Source: JANQNX01 sp040217095 (GTDB taxonomy: Bacteria; Pseudomonadota; Gammaproteobacteria; Eutrophobiales; Eutrophobiaceae). Taken from it: a stretch of 64,000 bases of DNA. The position numbers and the translations under genes were made by a program. Where the stretch lies: positions 806,001 to 870,000 of the forward strand of contig OZ245888.1 of the NCBI GenBank assembly GCA_965229565.1. Reading direction: 5' to 3'. The notes beneath the pieces were generated by a model. That model made no database searches. It saw only the letters and a program-made list of their open reading frames with translations, and was not told the origin of the DNA. Within the stretch, counting starts at the first letter, position 1, and the number at the start of each line of letters is the position of its first letter. Of this stretch, positions 23,885 to 33,647 are shown piece after piece.

Positions 23885-24989
23885 GTTGTTGGCCAGCCAG
23901 GATTCTGCCAGGCGCGGCCGCCTGCTGTTTGAACGTGGAGAAGTACGAACGCCGGCGTTCATGCCAGTGGGCACCTATGGCACGGTCAAGGCCATGACGC
24001 CCGAGGAACTGGTCGAGTTGGGTGCCGATATCATTCTTGGTAATACCTTTCACCTGATGTTGCGACCGGGGATGGAGGTCATTACCGAATCCGGTGACCT
24101 GCACGCGTTCATGAACTGGCACAAGCCGATACTGACGGACTCCGGCGGCTACCAGGTATTCAGCCTGGCCGAGTCGCGCAAGATTACCGAGGAGGGGGTG
24201 CATTTCCGTTCACCTGTAGACGGTTCGAAAATCTTCCTTGGACCGGAACAGGCGATCGACGTACAACACAAGCTCGGTGCCGATATCGTCATGATCTTTG
24301 ATGAGTGCACGCCGTACCCGGCGACAGAAGACGAGGCGCGCAAGTCCATGGAGTTATCACTACGCTGGGCCGCCCGATCGAAAACGGCCCATGCCGATAA
24401 TCCCAACGCGCTGTTCGGAATTACCCAGGGAGGCATGTATCCCGCGCTGCGCCAGGCTTCTCTGTCCGGGTTGGTGGAGATTGGCTTTGATGGCTATGCC
24501 ATCGGCGGTCTTTCCGTAGGTGAGCCGGTAGAATTGATGCTGGAGGTGCTGGATGGCATCATGCCGGGCATGCCTGCCGACAAACCCCGTTACCTGATGG
24601 GTGTTGGCACCCCGGAAAACATCGTTGAAGCCGTGTTGCGCGGTGTCGATATGTTTGACTGTGTGATGCCGACCCGTAACGCTCGCAACGGCCATTTGTT
24701 TACCAGTCGTGGCGACATTCGTATTCGTAATGCCGAGCACAGGCACAGTCAGCAGCCCCTGGACGAGGACTGCGCCTGCTATACCTGCCAGCATTACAGC
24801 CGCTCTTATCTACACCACCTGGACAAGACCAACGAGATACTGGGTGCACGGTTGAATACCATTCACAACCTGTTTTACTACCAGCAGCTCATGCAAGGCT
24901 TGCGTGACGTCATCGAATCGGGTGCGCTCAACGAATTTGTTAGAGATTTTTACGCAAAACGCGAGAAAATCCGAATGTCTGTGTCATAA
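23874..24989 (+). CDS. tgt: tRNA-guanine transglycosylase
   Basis: This 371-residue enzyme swaps guanine-34 for the queuosine precursor preQ1 in tRNAs with GUN anticodons. Visible hallmarks are the DSGGYQVFSL active-site stretch, GGLSVGEP, the nucleophile region FDCVMPTRNARNG, and the zinc-binding CACYTCQ...H near the C-terminus. I chose ATG 23874 (MQFELLASQ) because it has GGAG upstream and matches the family; the frame is open 34 codons further without a credible start. It overlaps queA by 11 nt. Confidence 0.97.
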   Translation: MQFELLASQDSARRGRLLFERGEVRTPAFMPVGTYGTVKAMTPEELVELGADIILGNTFHLMLRPGMEVITESGDLHAFMNWHKPILTDSGGYQVFSLAESRKITEEGVHFRSPVDGSKIFLGPEQAIDVQHKLGADIVMIFDECTPYPATEDEARKSMELSLRWAARSKTAHADNPNALFGITQGGMYPALRQASLSGLVEIGFDGYAIGGLSVGEPVELMLEVLDGIMPGMPADKPRYLMGVGTPENIVEAVLRGVDMFDCVMPTRNARNGHLFTSRGDIRIRNAEHRHSQQPLDEDCACYTCQHYSRSYLHHLDKTNEILGARLNTIHNLFYYQQLMQGLRDVIESGALNEFVRDFYAKREKIRMSVS

Positions 24990-25020
24990 TACGCCGCTTT
25001 TTAAAGTCAGAGATAAACCT

Positions 25021-25347
25021 ATGCTGGAATTTTTTGTCAACAATGCATACGCCGCAGCTGAACCACAGCCCGGTGGATTCATCAGTTTTCTGCCGTTAAT
25101 CATTCTGTTTGCCGTGTTCTACTTCATGTTGATACGGCCACAGCTGAAACAGGCCAAGCAACACAAGCAACTGGTCGCTGGACTTAGCAAGGGCGATGAA
25201 GTCGTCACCAGTGGTGGCCTGCTTGGCAAGATAAAAGAGGTAGGCGACAATTTTATTGTCGTCGAGATCGCCAAGGAAACCGATGTCAAAGTACAGAAAC
25301 AATCCGTATCCGCGGTCATGCCCAAGGGCACTATAAAAACTTTATAA
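25021..25347 (+). CDS. yajC: Sec translocon accessory protein YajC
   Basis: This 108-residue single-pass inner-membrane protein is bound to SecDF and SecYEG. The membrane helix is at about residues 20-38 (FLPLIILFAVFYFMLIRPQ), followed by the family signature RPQLKQAKQHKQLVAGLSKGDEVVTSGGLLGKI. ATG 25021 (MLEFFVNNAYAA) gives the normal length. It stands between tgt and secD, its standard place. Confidence 0.96.
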   Translation: MLEFFVNNAYAAAEPQPGGFISFLPLIILFAVFYFMLIRPQLKQAKQHKQLVAGLSKGDEVVTSGGLLGKIKEVGDNFIVVEIAKETDVKVQKQSVSAVMPKGTIKTL

Positions 25348-25378
25348 ATAATAAATCGGTTAGTACCTACTTACTGTC

Positions 25379-27238
25379 ATGAATCGTTATCCAATCTGGA
25401 AATACCTGTTAATTGCTATCGTGGTCCTTGTTGGCCTCGTCTACGCGCTACCCAACCTGTACGGCAAACATCCTGCGCTGCAAATTTCCGCTGTTCGTGG
25501 CGGTGAGGTCAGTGAGCTGACCGAGTTCCAGGTCAGTACGGCACTGGAAGAGGCCGGTATTGAATACCGGGCCATGGAGATCGGTCCGGAGAGCCTGACC
25601 ATCCGTTTCAAGAACGAGGAAACCCAGCTCAAGGCCCAGTCCGTGGTCAGGGAATCACTCGGTCGCGGTTATGTCGTGGCATTGAACCTGGCACCGGCTA
25701 CCCCCGGCTGGTTACGCGAGTTGAATGCAGAGCCCATGTTTCTGGGCCTGGACCTGCGGGGTGGTGTGCACTTCCTGATGGAAGTCGATATGGATGCGGC
25801 GATCAGCAAGGCCGAGGAGCGTTACATGTCTGACCTGCGCAGTGACATGCGCGAACAGAAGATCCGCTACAAGACCATTACACGCCACGAGGAAGGTGGT
25901 CTGCTTATCCGCTTTCGCGATAGTGCCGAGCGTGACAAGGCCGTCGAACTGATCGATAACGACTACGCTGAACTTGATACCAGTATTGTTGAAACGGATA
26001 CGGGCGATCCGAGGCTGGTGGCAAGCATGTCAGAGCAGGTGCTGCTCGAGACCCAGCGGCTGGCCCTGCAACAAAACATTGTCACGCTGCGTAAGCGTGT
26101 AAACGAACTTGGCGTCGCCGAGCCGGTTATCCAGCAACAGGGGTTGAACCGTGTCGTGGTGCAGCTGCCAGGTGTACAGGATACGGCCCGGGCCAAGGAG
26201 ATCCTGGGTGCGACTGCGACGCTGGAATTCAGACTGGTAGACGAGAAACACAGTCCACAGGACGCAATTGACAGGCAGGCACCGGCCGGCTCGGAGCTTT
26301 ACTACGAACGTAGCGGGCAACCCATTTTGCTAAAGAAGCAGGTGATATTGACCGGTGACTCTATTATTAACGCGGCCTCGGGTATCGATTCCCAGACTGG
26401 CGGTCCCAACGTCAGCATCACGCTTGACGGCACCGGTGCCAAGCGTATGAGCCACGGTACTCGTGACAACGTGGGGAAACGACTGGCCGTTGTCTTTATC
26501 GAGAACAAGCTGGAATTCGTTGAAGAAAACGGGGAGATGGTTGAGAGAAAGCAAACCATCAAGGAAGTAATCAATGCCGCAGTCATCCGCGAACAACTGG
26601 GTAAGCGTTTCCAGATAACCGGCCTGGACTCAAGCCAGGAAGCCAGGACCCTGGCACTGTTGTTACGCGCGGGCGCATTAGCGGCCCCGGTCTATATCGT
26701 CGAGGAACGCACGGTAGGCCCAAGCCTTGGGCAGGATAATATCGACCAGGGCTTCAAGTCAGTGGTTATCGGGTTTGCCCTGGTACTGCTGTTCATGGCG
26801 GTGTACTACAAGGTCTTCGGCCTGGTGGCTAACCTGGCGCTGGCACTGAACCTGGTCCTCATCATAGCGTTGTTGTCTTTACTACAGGCTACGCTGACAC
26901 TGCCGGGTATTGCCGGGATCGTGTTGACAGTGGGTATGGCGGTGGACGCAAACGTACTTATCTTTGAACGTATACGTGAAGAGATACGTAACGGTAACTC
27001 ACCGCAGGCGAGTATACATTCCGGTTACGAGAAGGCTTTTTCAACTATTGCTGACGCAAACATCACTACGTTGATCGCGGCGCTGGTTCTTTTTAGTTTC
27101 GGTACTGGTCCCATCAAGGGTTTTGCGGTCACGCTGTCGCTAGGGATTATTTCTTCCATGTTCACCGCTATCATGGTCTCGCGTTCTCTGGTTAACCTGA
27201 TTTACGGCGGTAGAAAAATCAAGAAACTGTGGATCTGA
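25379..27238 (+). CDS. secD: Protein-export membrane protein SecD
   Basis: This 619-residue RND-type subunit uses the proton gradient to help pull exported proteins across the inner membrane. It has an N-terminal membrane helix (8-26), a large periplasmic region, and a C-terminal membrane domain of about five helices. The DLRGGVHF motif (about residue 123), the GMAVDANVLIFERIREE motif and the TTLIAALVLFSFGTGPIKGFAVTL motif are all present. The length matches gammaproteobacterial SecD. secF follows after 22 bp. Confidence 0.98.
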   Translation: MNRYPIWKYLLIAIVVLVGLVYALPNLYGKHPALQISAVRGGEVSELTEFQVSTALEEAGIEYRAMEIGPESLTIRFKNEETQLKAQSVVRESLGRGYVVALNLAPATPGWLRELNAEPMFLGLDLRGGVHFLMEVDMDAAISKAEERYMSDLRSDMREQKIRYKTITRHEEGGLLIRFRDSAERDKAVELIDNDYAELDTSIVETDTGDPRLVASMSEQVLLETQRLALQQNIVTLRKRVNELGVAEPVIQQQGLNRVVVQLPGVQDTARAKEILGATATLEFRLVDEKHSPQDAIDRQAPAGSELYYERSGQPILLKKQVILTGDSIINAASGIDSQTGGPNVSITLDGTGAKRMSHGTRDNVGKRLAVVFIENKLEFVEENGEMVERKQTIKEVINAAVIREQLGKRFQITGLDSSQEARTLALLLRAGALAAPVYIVEERTVGPSLGQDNIDQGFKSVVIGFALVLLFMAVYYKVFGLVANLALALNLVLIIALLSLLQATLTLPGIAGIVLTVGMAVDANVLIFERIREEIRNGNSPQASIHSGYEKAFSTIADANITTLIAALVLFSFGTGPIKGFAVTLSLGIISSMFTAIMVSRSLVNLIYGGRKIKKLWI

Positions 27239-27260
27239 TCAAGGGAATCTGGTTTTAATT

Positions 27261-28178
27261 ATGAACACGCCATACAACATAGACTTCATGGGCAAGCGCA
27301 GGATCACCGCGATGATCTCCGGTGTACTGTTAGTTGCCTCAATACTTTCACTCTCGTTACAGGGCCTGAACCTGGGTATTGATTTTACCGGTGGTACGAT
27401 TGTTGAAATTGGTTATCAGCAGGCAGCCGATCTCGACCAGGTACGACAGCAGTTGTTGCAGTCCGAATTCAGCGATGCCGTGGTCCAGTATTTTGGCACT
27501 GCGAACGATATATTGATCCGTATCCCGCCACTGGAAGGCATGAACAGCGCCGATGTCAGTAACAAGGTATTGAGCATGCTCGGCGATGGTGTCGAGATGC
27601 GCCGGGTCGAGTTTGTCGGCCCGCAGGTAGGCGAAGAGTTGAAAAATGACGGCGGTCTGGCCATGCTCTACGCATTGGTCGGTATCTTTATTTACGTGGC
27701 ACTGCGATTCCAGCGTCGTTTCTCGATGGGTGCCATAGCCGCACTGGTACACGACGTCGTTATTACGATAGGATTATTTTCTATCTTCAAGTTTAATTTC
27801 GACCTGGCAGTGCTCGCGGCCATACTGGCCGTGATCGGTTATTCCTTGAACGACACTATCGTGGTATTTGACCGTGTGCGTGAAAACTTTCACAAGCTCC
27901 GTGAAACTCCACCGGTCGAGGTTTTTAACATTTCCCTTAACGAAACCCTCAGTCGAACAATTGTTACCGGACTGACCACGCTGCTGGTATTGATTGCACT
28001 ATTGATCTTTGGTGGTGAAACAATTAAGGGTTTTTCCATTGCCCTGATTTCAGGCATCGTTGTTGGAACTTATTCATCTATCTACGTCGCCAGTCCCGTC
28101 ACCCTCGCACTGGGCGTAAGCAAGGAAGACCTGATGCCCGTGAAGAAAGAAGGTGCCGAACTCGACGATCTGCCCTGA
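27261..28178 (+). CDS. secF: Protein-export membrane protein SecF
   Basis: This is a 305-residue partner of SecD. It contains the IDFTGG motif after the first helix (about residue 32), the SLNDTIVVFDRVRENF motif and LIFGGETIKGFSIALISGIVVGTYSSIY. Six membrane helices are expected. It is the last Sec gene; pdxB begins 5 bp after its stop with a TTG start. Confidence 0.98.
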   Translation: MNTPYNIDFMGKRRITAMISGVLLVASILSLSLQGLNLGIDFTGGTIVEIGYQQAADLDQVRQQLLQSEFSDAVVQYFGTANDILIRIPPLEGMNSADVSNKVLSMLGDGVEMRRVEFVGPQVGEELKNDGGLAMLYALVGIFIYVALRFQRRFSMGAIAALVHDVVITIGLFSIFKFNFDLAVLAAILAVIGYSLNDTIVVFDRVRENFHKLRETPPVEVFNISLNETLSRTIVTGLTTLLVLIALLIFGGETIKGFSIALISGIVVGTYSSIYVASPVTLALGVSKEDLMPVKKEGAELDDLP

Positions 28179-28183
28179 GTGAC

Positions 28184-29323
28184 TTGTCTGCAACGCTGAA
28201 TATTGTCGCTGATCAGCAAATCACGCTGGCGGCACAGGTATTTGAACAATTCGGGCATTTACGGCTGGTTAATGGCAGGGACATTACCAGGCAAATGCTG
28301 CAGGATACCGAAATCCTGCTGGTTCGTTCCGTTACCCCGGTAAATGCTGCCATGTTGCATGATACACCAGTGAGGTTTGTCGGCTCTGCCACGGCCGGTA
28401 TTGATCATATCGACGTGTCTTACCTGCATCACAATAACATAGAGTTTGTCTATGCCCCGGGCAGCAATGCACGTTCCGTTGCCGAGTACGTGTTGAGCAG
28501 CCTGCTGCAACTGGCGCGACGAGATAGTTTTGAACTGGCAGGTAAATCAATTGGTATTATTGGTGTAGGTGAGGTCGGTTCACGCGTGAAAAGCCTGCTC
28601 GAAAAACTGGGAATGCGTTGCCTGTTAAACGATCCACCCCGGGCTGAACACGATGACAGTGAAGAATGGCTACCACTGCAAGCACTTACCGGGGCCGATA
28701 TCATCACCTGCCATGTCCCGTTAACGCGTGATGGCAAACATCCCACTTATCGATTTATAGACCAGCAATTCCTGGAACAGTTAAAACCAAACGTAATACT
28801 GATCAATACCGCACGTGGTGATGTCATTGACGAGGATGACCTGTTGAATTTTATCGAGAAACAACCTGGTGCCAGAATGGTACTGGATGTCTGGGCAAAC
28901 GAGCCGCATATCAATGCCGCGTTGCTGGAACAGGCAGAGATTACAACCGCGCATATCGCGGGTTATAGCTATGATGGCAAACTCAATGCCACGCGAGAAC
29001 TCGCGAGAGCCTTGCAGGCCTGGACGCACATTGACAATATCGCAATTGCTGAAACGGAAAGTGAGCAGGTAACGAGACTGGACAATGAGCAGGATGCCAT
29101 GTACGAGGCTGTCATGTCTGCTTATGATGTCACTGTAGACAGCAATAAACTCAAACAGACTTTACATTTAACAGCCACTGAACGTGGCGCCTGTTTTGAT
29201 AAGTTGCGCAGGGATTACCCGGTACGGCGTGAATTCAACCAGGTGGCAATCAGCATGCACGGCGTATCAGAACAGGATAAGCTTCGCCTGCAGCAACTGG
29301 GTTTTGCATTGGATCAATCATGA
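28184..29323 (+). CDS. pdxB: Erythronate-4-phosphate dehydrogenase
   Basis: This 379-residue NAD-dependent D-2-hydroxyacid dehydrogenase catalyses the second step of DXP-dependent pyridoxal phosphate synthesis. It shows the Rossmann motif GIIGVGEVGSRV, INTARGDVIDEDDLL, the catalytic region DVWANEPHIN, and HIAGYSYDGK with the catalytic His. The C-terminal PdxB dimerisation domain (about 290-379) separates it from other family members. The start appears to be TTG 28184, since no ATG or GTG precedes the conserved NIVAD. It overlaps purN by 4 nt (ATGA). Confidence 0.93.
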   Translation: MSATLNIVADQQITLAAQVFEQFGHLRLVNGRDITRQMLQDTEILLVRSVTPVNAAMLHDTPVRFVGSATAGIDHIDVSYLHHNNIEFVYAPGSNARSVAEYVLSSLLQLARRDSFELAGKSIGIIGVGEVGSRVKSLLEKLGMRCLLNDPPRAEHDDSEEWLPLQALTGADIITCHVPLTRDGKHPTYRFIDQQFLEQLKPNVILINTARGDVIDEDDLLNFIEKQPGARMVLDVWANEPHINAALLEQAEITTAHIAGYSYDGKLNATRELARALQAWTHIDNIAIAETESEQVTRLDNEQDAMYEAVMSAYDVTVDSNKLKQTLHLTATERGACFDKLRRDYPVRREFNQVAISMHGVSEQDKLRLQQLGFALDQS

Positions 29324-29919
29324 AAAATCTGGGTATCCTGGTTTCGGGTCGGGGCAGTAACATGCGCGCCATCATTGATGCCTGTGAGAGCGGGCGAGTG
29401 GCGGCAGAGGTGGTGCTGGTGATCAGTAATAATGCCGATTCACCGGCATTACAGACTGCGCAGGAAAACCATATCGCTACCGTTCACTTGAGCTCGCGTA
29501 CGCACCCGGATGCCATAGAACTGGATAAAGCAATGCTTCGGGCACTGCAGGATGCCGAAGTGGAGCTGGTAGTGCTGGCAGGTTTTATGAAAAAAATCGG
29601 GCCGCTTACGCTAAAAAACTACAAGGGTCGAATTATTAATATTCACCCGTCGTTGCTACCTGACTACGGCGGCAAAGGCATGTTTGGTATACATGTGCAT
29701 GAAGCGGTGCTTGAGAATAAAGAACAACAAACCGGTGTCACAATCCACCTAGTTGATGGAGAGTATGACCAGGGAGCTATCCTCGCCCAGCAGACGGTGC
29801 CGGTAAAAAAAGGTGATGACGCTTCTACGTTGGCAAGCAGGGTGTTACAGGTAGAACATCGGTTATACGTGGAAACGATACAAAAAATTATTGATGGCAG
29901 TATTATATTGCCCAGCTGA
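29320..29919 (+). CDS. purN: Phosphoribosylglycinamide formyltransferase (GART)
   Basis: This 199-residue PurN transfers a formyl group from 10-formyl-tetrahydrofolate to GAR in purine synthesis. It has the substrate loop SGRGSNMRAI (9-18), the catalytic Asn/His in IINIHPSLLPDYGG (about 103-116) and the catalytic Asp in HLVDGEYDQG (about 145). It is coupled to pdxB by a 4-nt overlap. Past its stop a CCGGGTT/AACCCGG hairpin (29924-29943) lacks a T-run, so termination there is uncertain. PurM, its usual neighbour, is not in the window. Confidence 0.95.
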   Translation: MKNLGILVSGRGSNMRAIIDACESGRVAAEVVLVISNNADSPALQTAQENHIATVHLSSRTHPDAIELDKAMLRALQDAEVELVVLAGFMKKIGPLTLKNYKGRIINIHPSLLPDYGGKGMFGIHVHEAVLENKEQQTGVTIHLVDGEYDQGAILAQQTVPVKKGDDASTLASRVLQVEHRLYVETIQKIIDGSIILPS

Positions 29920-29973
29920 TATACCGGGTTGCTATAAACCCGGAGAGATAACCAAAAAAAAGAATTAATCGCT

Positions 29974-32442
29974 TTGACCAGAATCATTCACAAAATATAT
30001 ACCGCGGTTGTACTCGGGCAGCCTGTTATTACCTCGTTATTGATGCTGCTTATTCTCGGTTTTTTTGCCTATTACACCCAGGATTTTAAACTGGATGCAT
30101 CGGCTGATTCCCTGCTGCTTGATGATGACAAGGACCTGAAGACATTCAGGGAAACGGCAGAGCGTTATACCACCAGGGAGTTCCTGTTTGTTACCTTTGA
30201 TCCAGAGCAGGATCTTTTCAGTGAACAAAGTGTTGATGTGATCAGGCAAATGCGTGATGACATTGCCGAACTGGAGCAGGTTGAGTCAGTGATCAGCATG
30301 GTCGATGTACCACTGGTGCAACAGGTGGACGGTAGCCTGACAGAAGTGGCTGAAAACGTCAGGACCATAGAGCAAGGCAATGTTGATCTGCAGAAGGCAA
30401 AAGAGGAATTGCTCAATAGTCCCATCTTCAACGAGTTGATTATCAGTGATGATGGCACGACGACAGCACTACAGGTAAACCTCAGGCAGGATTCTGATTA
30501 CAGGGAACTGCAACGCCAGCGCAATGACTTGCTCTACAAGAACAAGACGGAAGGACTGACCGAGGCAGAGCAGGGCAAGCTGGAACAGGTGCTGCAGGAA
30601 TACGCGGAGCAAAAAAAACGTTTCGATCGCCTTAACCATGAAAACATAGAGTCGATCAGGGCAATCATCGATAACTACCGTCCTTATGGCACGATTTACC
30701 TTGGCGGCGTGCCTATGATCGCGGACGACATGATCACTTTTATCAAGAATGACCTGATCGTTTTTGGTATGGGTGTATTTTTATTCCTGATTGGTATGTT
30801 GACCATTATTTTTCGCCAGCTCCGCTGGGTGATGTTGCCCTTACTCAGCTGTTTCTATGCTGGCCTGTTGATGATTGGTTTACTTGGGCTGGTAGGCTGG
30901 AACGTTACCGTGATCTCATCAAATTTCATTTCGTTGATGTTGATCATCACCATGTCGATGAATATCCATCTGATCGTGCGCTACAGGCAACTGCGCAATG
31001 ATTTCCCTGAGTACAGTCAATACGAGTTGATCATGCAAACCACCAGTAAAATGGTTTGGCCCTGTTTTTTTACTGCACTAACGACCATCATGGCATTCAG
31101 TTCACTGGTGGTAAGTGGCATCAAGCCGGTTATCGATTTTGGCTGGATGATGACTATTGGTTTAACAGTAACCTTCCTTACATCTTTTATCCTGTTTCCG
31201 GCATTGCTTAGCCTGTTGCCGTTGTCGACAGAGAAAATGAGCCCGAGAGACGAGTTCCAGTTCACGCCGAAGCTGGCAGACTTAACCGAGCGGCATGGTA
31301 ACAAGGTCATTATCATCACGGTGTTGCTCGCTGTTGCCAGTGTCTATGGCATTACCCGCCTCCAAGTCGAGAACAGTTTTATCAACAATTTCAGTGATGA
31401 AACAGAAATCTACAAGGGACTGCGCCTGATCGACGAGAAGCTCGGCGGTACCACGCCTCTCGATATTATCCTGAAACTAGAAGACAAACAGGCACCCGCT
31501 GAAGAGGAAGAAGATTTTTCCGAACTCGATGATTTATTTGCGTCATTCGATGATGAAGGTGACGAGGATTCCTGGTTTACGCCCGAGCGCATTGAAAAGG
31601 TAAAACAGGTTCATGACTATCTCGATTCATTACCCGCGGTAGGCAAGGTTTTGTCATTGGCTTCGATCATCCGGGTGGGGGAACAGATCAACAATGGACC
31701 TTTCGATGCGTTTGAACTAGCTATTGTTAACAAACGCATGCCGGATGAACTGAGAGATACCATGATTACACCGTACGTGGCCGAGGAATATGACGAGGCC
31801 AGGATAAACCTGCGCGTGCGTGGGTCTATGAAAGACCTGCGTCGCAAGGAATTGATCGAGAGGATCGATCGCGAGATCAAGGAGCGTTTTAATTTTTCCG
31901 ATGACGAGGTTCAGATTACGGGCATCCTTGTACTTTACAACAACATGCTGCAAAGCCTGTTCAAATCCCAGATCCTGACCATGGGCGTGGTCATGGCCGG
32001 GATTGCGCTGATGTTGATGTTGTTATTCCGCTCGGTAGCGCTCGCGTTGATTGGTATTGTTCCCAATATACTGGCCGCCGCAATTATCCTGGGAATCATG
32101 GGGCTGTTCCGGATCCCGTTGGATATGATGACTATCACCATCGCCGCGATTACGATTGGCATCGCGGTAGACAACAGTATTCATTACATTTACCGGTTCC
32201 GGGAGGAATTTCCGAAGACCCGTGACTATTTGCAGACCATGCATTATTGCCATGCCAACATAGGCAAGGCCGTGTTTTACACGGCAATTACCATCATTAT
32301 CGGCTTCTCTATCCTGGTACTGTCCAACTTCATACCCAGCATCTATTTCGGTCTGTTAACCGCGCTGGCCATGGCTATCGCCCTGTTTGCCGCCCTGACG
32401 CTGCTGCCCAAGCTGATACTGATTTTCAAGCCTTTTTCCTAA
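29974..32442 (+). CDS. MMPL/RND-superfamily exporter, probably lipid-related
   Basis: This 822-residue protein has the RND/MMPL layout: one helix (10-32), a periplasmic loop, five clustered helices (about 255-420), a second helix and loop, then five more (about 660-815). The second loop has an unusually acidic insert at about 510-540 (EEEEDFSELDDLFASFDDEGDED). Sterol-sensing-type helix motifs (SMNIHLIVRYR; GIAVDNSIHYIYRF) mark it as MMPL-like. It stands where mlaFED normally precede mlaC, so transport of lipids or hopanoids to an MlaC-type carrier is a fair guess. The start is TTG 29974 with no strong ribosome-binding site. Confidence 0.82.
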   Translation: MTRIIHKIYTAVVLGQPVITSLLMLLILGFFAYYTQDFKLDASADSLLLDDDKDLKTFRETAERYTTREFLFVTFDPEQDLFSEQSVDVIRQMRDDIAELEQVESVISMVDVPLVQQVDGSLTEVAENVRTIEQGNVDLQKAKEELLNSPIFNELIISDDGTTTALQVNLRQDSDYRELQRQRNDLLYKNKTEGLTEAEQGKLEQVLQEYAEQKKRFDRLNHENIESIRAIIDNYRPYGTIYLGGVPMIADDMITFIKNDLIVFGMGVFLFLIGMLTIIFRQLRWVMLPLLSCFYAGLLMIGLLGLVGWNVTVISSNFISLMLIITMSMNIHLIVRYRQLRNDFPEYSQYELIMQTTSKMVWPCFFTALTTIMAFSSLVVSGIKPVIDFGWMMTIGLTVTFLTSFILFPALLSLLPLSTEKMSPRDEFQFTPKLADLTERHGNKVIIITVLLAVASVYGITRLQVENSFINNFSDETEIYKGLRLIDEKLGGTTPLDIILKLEDKQAPAEEEEDFSELDDLFASFDDEGDEDSWFTPERIEKVKQVHDYLDSLPAVGKVLSLASIIRVGEQINNGPFDAFELAIVNKRMPDELRDTMITPYVAEEYDEARINLRVRGSMKDLRRKELIERIDREIKERFNFSDDEVQITGILVLYNNMLQSLFKSQILTMGVVMAGIALMLMLLFRSVALALIGIVPNILAAAIILGIMGLFRIPLDMMTITIAAITIGIAVDNSIHYIYRFREEFPKTRDYLQTMHYCHANIGKAVFYTAITIIIGFSILVLSNFIPSIYFGLLTALAMAIALFAALTLLPKLILIFKPFS

Positions 32443-32624
32443 AGCGCCCTGGTGACGCGATCTGTATTGTAAATCACACATTCAGGTCTTTCTCTTCGCA
32501 GGCAATCTTATTAAAATGTCTACCGGTACCCGGACTACGGCCTGGAGCAAATAATAGATAACAAGCTCTGAACTTGAGCACCGTCACCGGGGTCTATCCA
32601 GTTATTCATGAAGGGGTTTTAACA

Positions 32625-33251
32625 ATGATTTCCAGAGTGTCACGATTTTTTATACTGTGCGTTGTCCTGGCGGGCTTTCATAGTCCGGCGATGGCGATGG
32701 CGCCCGATGAGGTGGTAAAGGAGACAGCCAACGGTGTGCTTGATCGCATCAAGCAGGAACGCGAAATCCTGCAGGCCAACCCTGAAAAGCTTTATGCCCT
32801 GATTGATCAACTGGTTATTCCAAATTTCGACTTTATCAGCATGTCCAAATGGGTACTGGGCAACAACTGGAAGTCTGCCTCGGACGCCCAGCGCACCGAA
32901 TTTGTGGAACAGTTCAAGACACTGCTGGTAAATACCTATGCCAAGGCCCTGCTTGAATACTCGGACCAGGAGATCAAGTTTTACCCGACCGAAACGACCG
33001 ACAGGCCCAACCTGGCCGTTGTGCGAACCGAATTGACCGGTGGTGCCCAGCCGTTCCCGGTGGCCTACCGCATGTACCAGAAAAACGATCGTTGGAAGGT
33101 GGTAGACGTCACGGTAGATGGTGTCAGCCTGGTTTCAACCTACCGCGGTTCATTCGCTACCCAGATCAAGAAAGAGGGATTCGATTCACTGTTGAAACAA
33201 CTGGCTGATAAGAACGCCAGGCTTGAAGGTGATCTGAAGGGCGGCAGCTAA
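32625..33251 (+). CDS. mlaC: MlaC/Ttg2D-family periplasmic phospholipid-binding protein
   Basis: This 208-residue MlaC/Ttg2 protein carries phospholipids between outer and inner membranes. Residues 1-24 form a signal peptide ending in SPAMA. Family marks include LIDQLVIPNFDFISMSKWVLGNNWKSAS, the FKTLLVNTYAKALLEY helix and WKVVDVTVDGVSLVSTYRGSF. ATG 32625 is preceded by GAAGGGG; the 17-codon upstream extension is not credible. The ABC-transporter genes that accompany mlaC in most relatives are missing here; an RND exporter takes their place. A strong terminator follows. Confidence 0.92.
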   Translation: MISRVSRFFILCVVLAGFHSPAMAMAPDEVVKETANGVLDRIKQEREILQANPEKLYALIDQLVIPNFDFISMSKWVLGNNWKSASDAQRTEFVEQFKTLLVNTYAKALLEYSDQEIKFYPTETTDRPNLAVVRTELTGGAQPFPVAYRMYQKNDRWKVVDVTVDGVSLVSTYRGSFATQIKKEGFDSLLKQLADKNARLEGDLKGGS

Positions 33252-33272
33252 ACTGCTGACGGATGGATGATG

Positions 33273-33302
33273 ACAACCGGGCCTTGCCCGGTTGTTTTTT
33301 TT
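33273..33302 (+). terminator. Rho-independent terminator after mlaC
   Basis: A perfect 10-bp stem (ACAACCGGGC / GCCCGGTTGT) with a 3-nt loop is followed by eight T residues. It ends the RND-mlaC transcript, so ibaG-murA must have their own promoter. Confidence 0.95.
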
Positions 33303-33383
33303 CAGCTAGCTGCCCGGTAAAATTTTTCCCAATACATTTCCAGTTTCCTTTATCATTGCACCTTACTTTTCCAAGTACTTTAT

Positions 33384-33623
33384 ATGAATCCTGAAAAAAT
33401 CAAGCAACTCATAGAGACCGGATTGCCTGGCGCCAATGCCATGGTTCAGGGGGATGACGGCACGCATTTTGAAGCCGTGATCGTCAGCGATGAATTCGCT
33501 GGTAAAACCATGCTGCAGCAGCACCAACTTGTGTACAAGACCCTGGGCGATTTGATGGGTAAGGAAATTCACGCCCTCTCCATGCAGACCCTGACAAAGG
33601 AAGAATGGCAGCAAAAACAATGA
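33384..33623 (+). CDS. ibaG: BolA-family protein IbaG
   Basis: This 79-residue BolA-like protein binds monothiol glutaredoxins and is linked to iron-sulfur trafficking and acid stress. The HHPALGKS-type BolA features appear as GTHFEAVIVSDEFAGKTMLQQHQLVYKTLGDLM, with a conserved histidine. The position directly before murA is conserved in Gammaproteobacteria. Its stop is 24 bp before murA. Confidence 0.93.
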   Translation: MNPEKIKQLIETGLPGANAMVQGDDGTHFEAVIVSDEFAGKTMLQQHQLVYKTLGDLMGKEIHALSMQTLTKEEWQQKQ

Positions 33624-33647
33624 GCGTGACAACGACCTTACCCCGCA

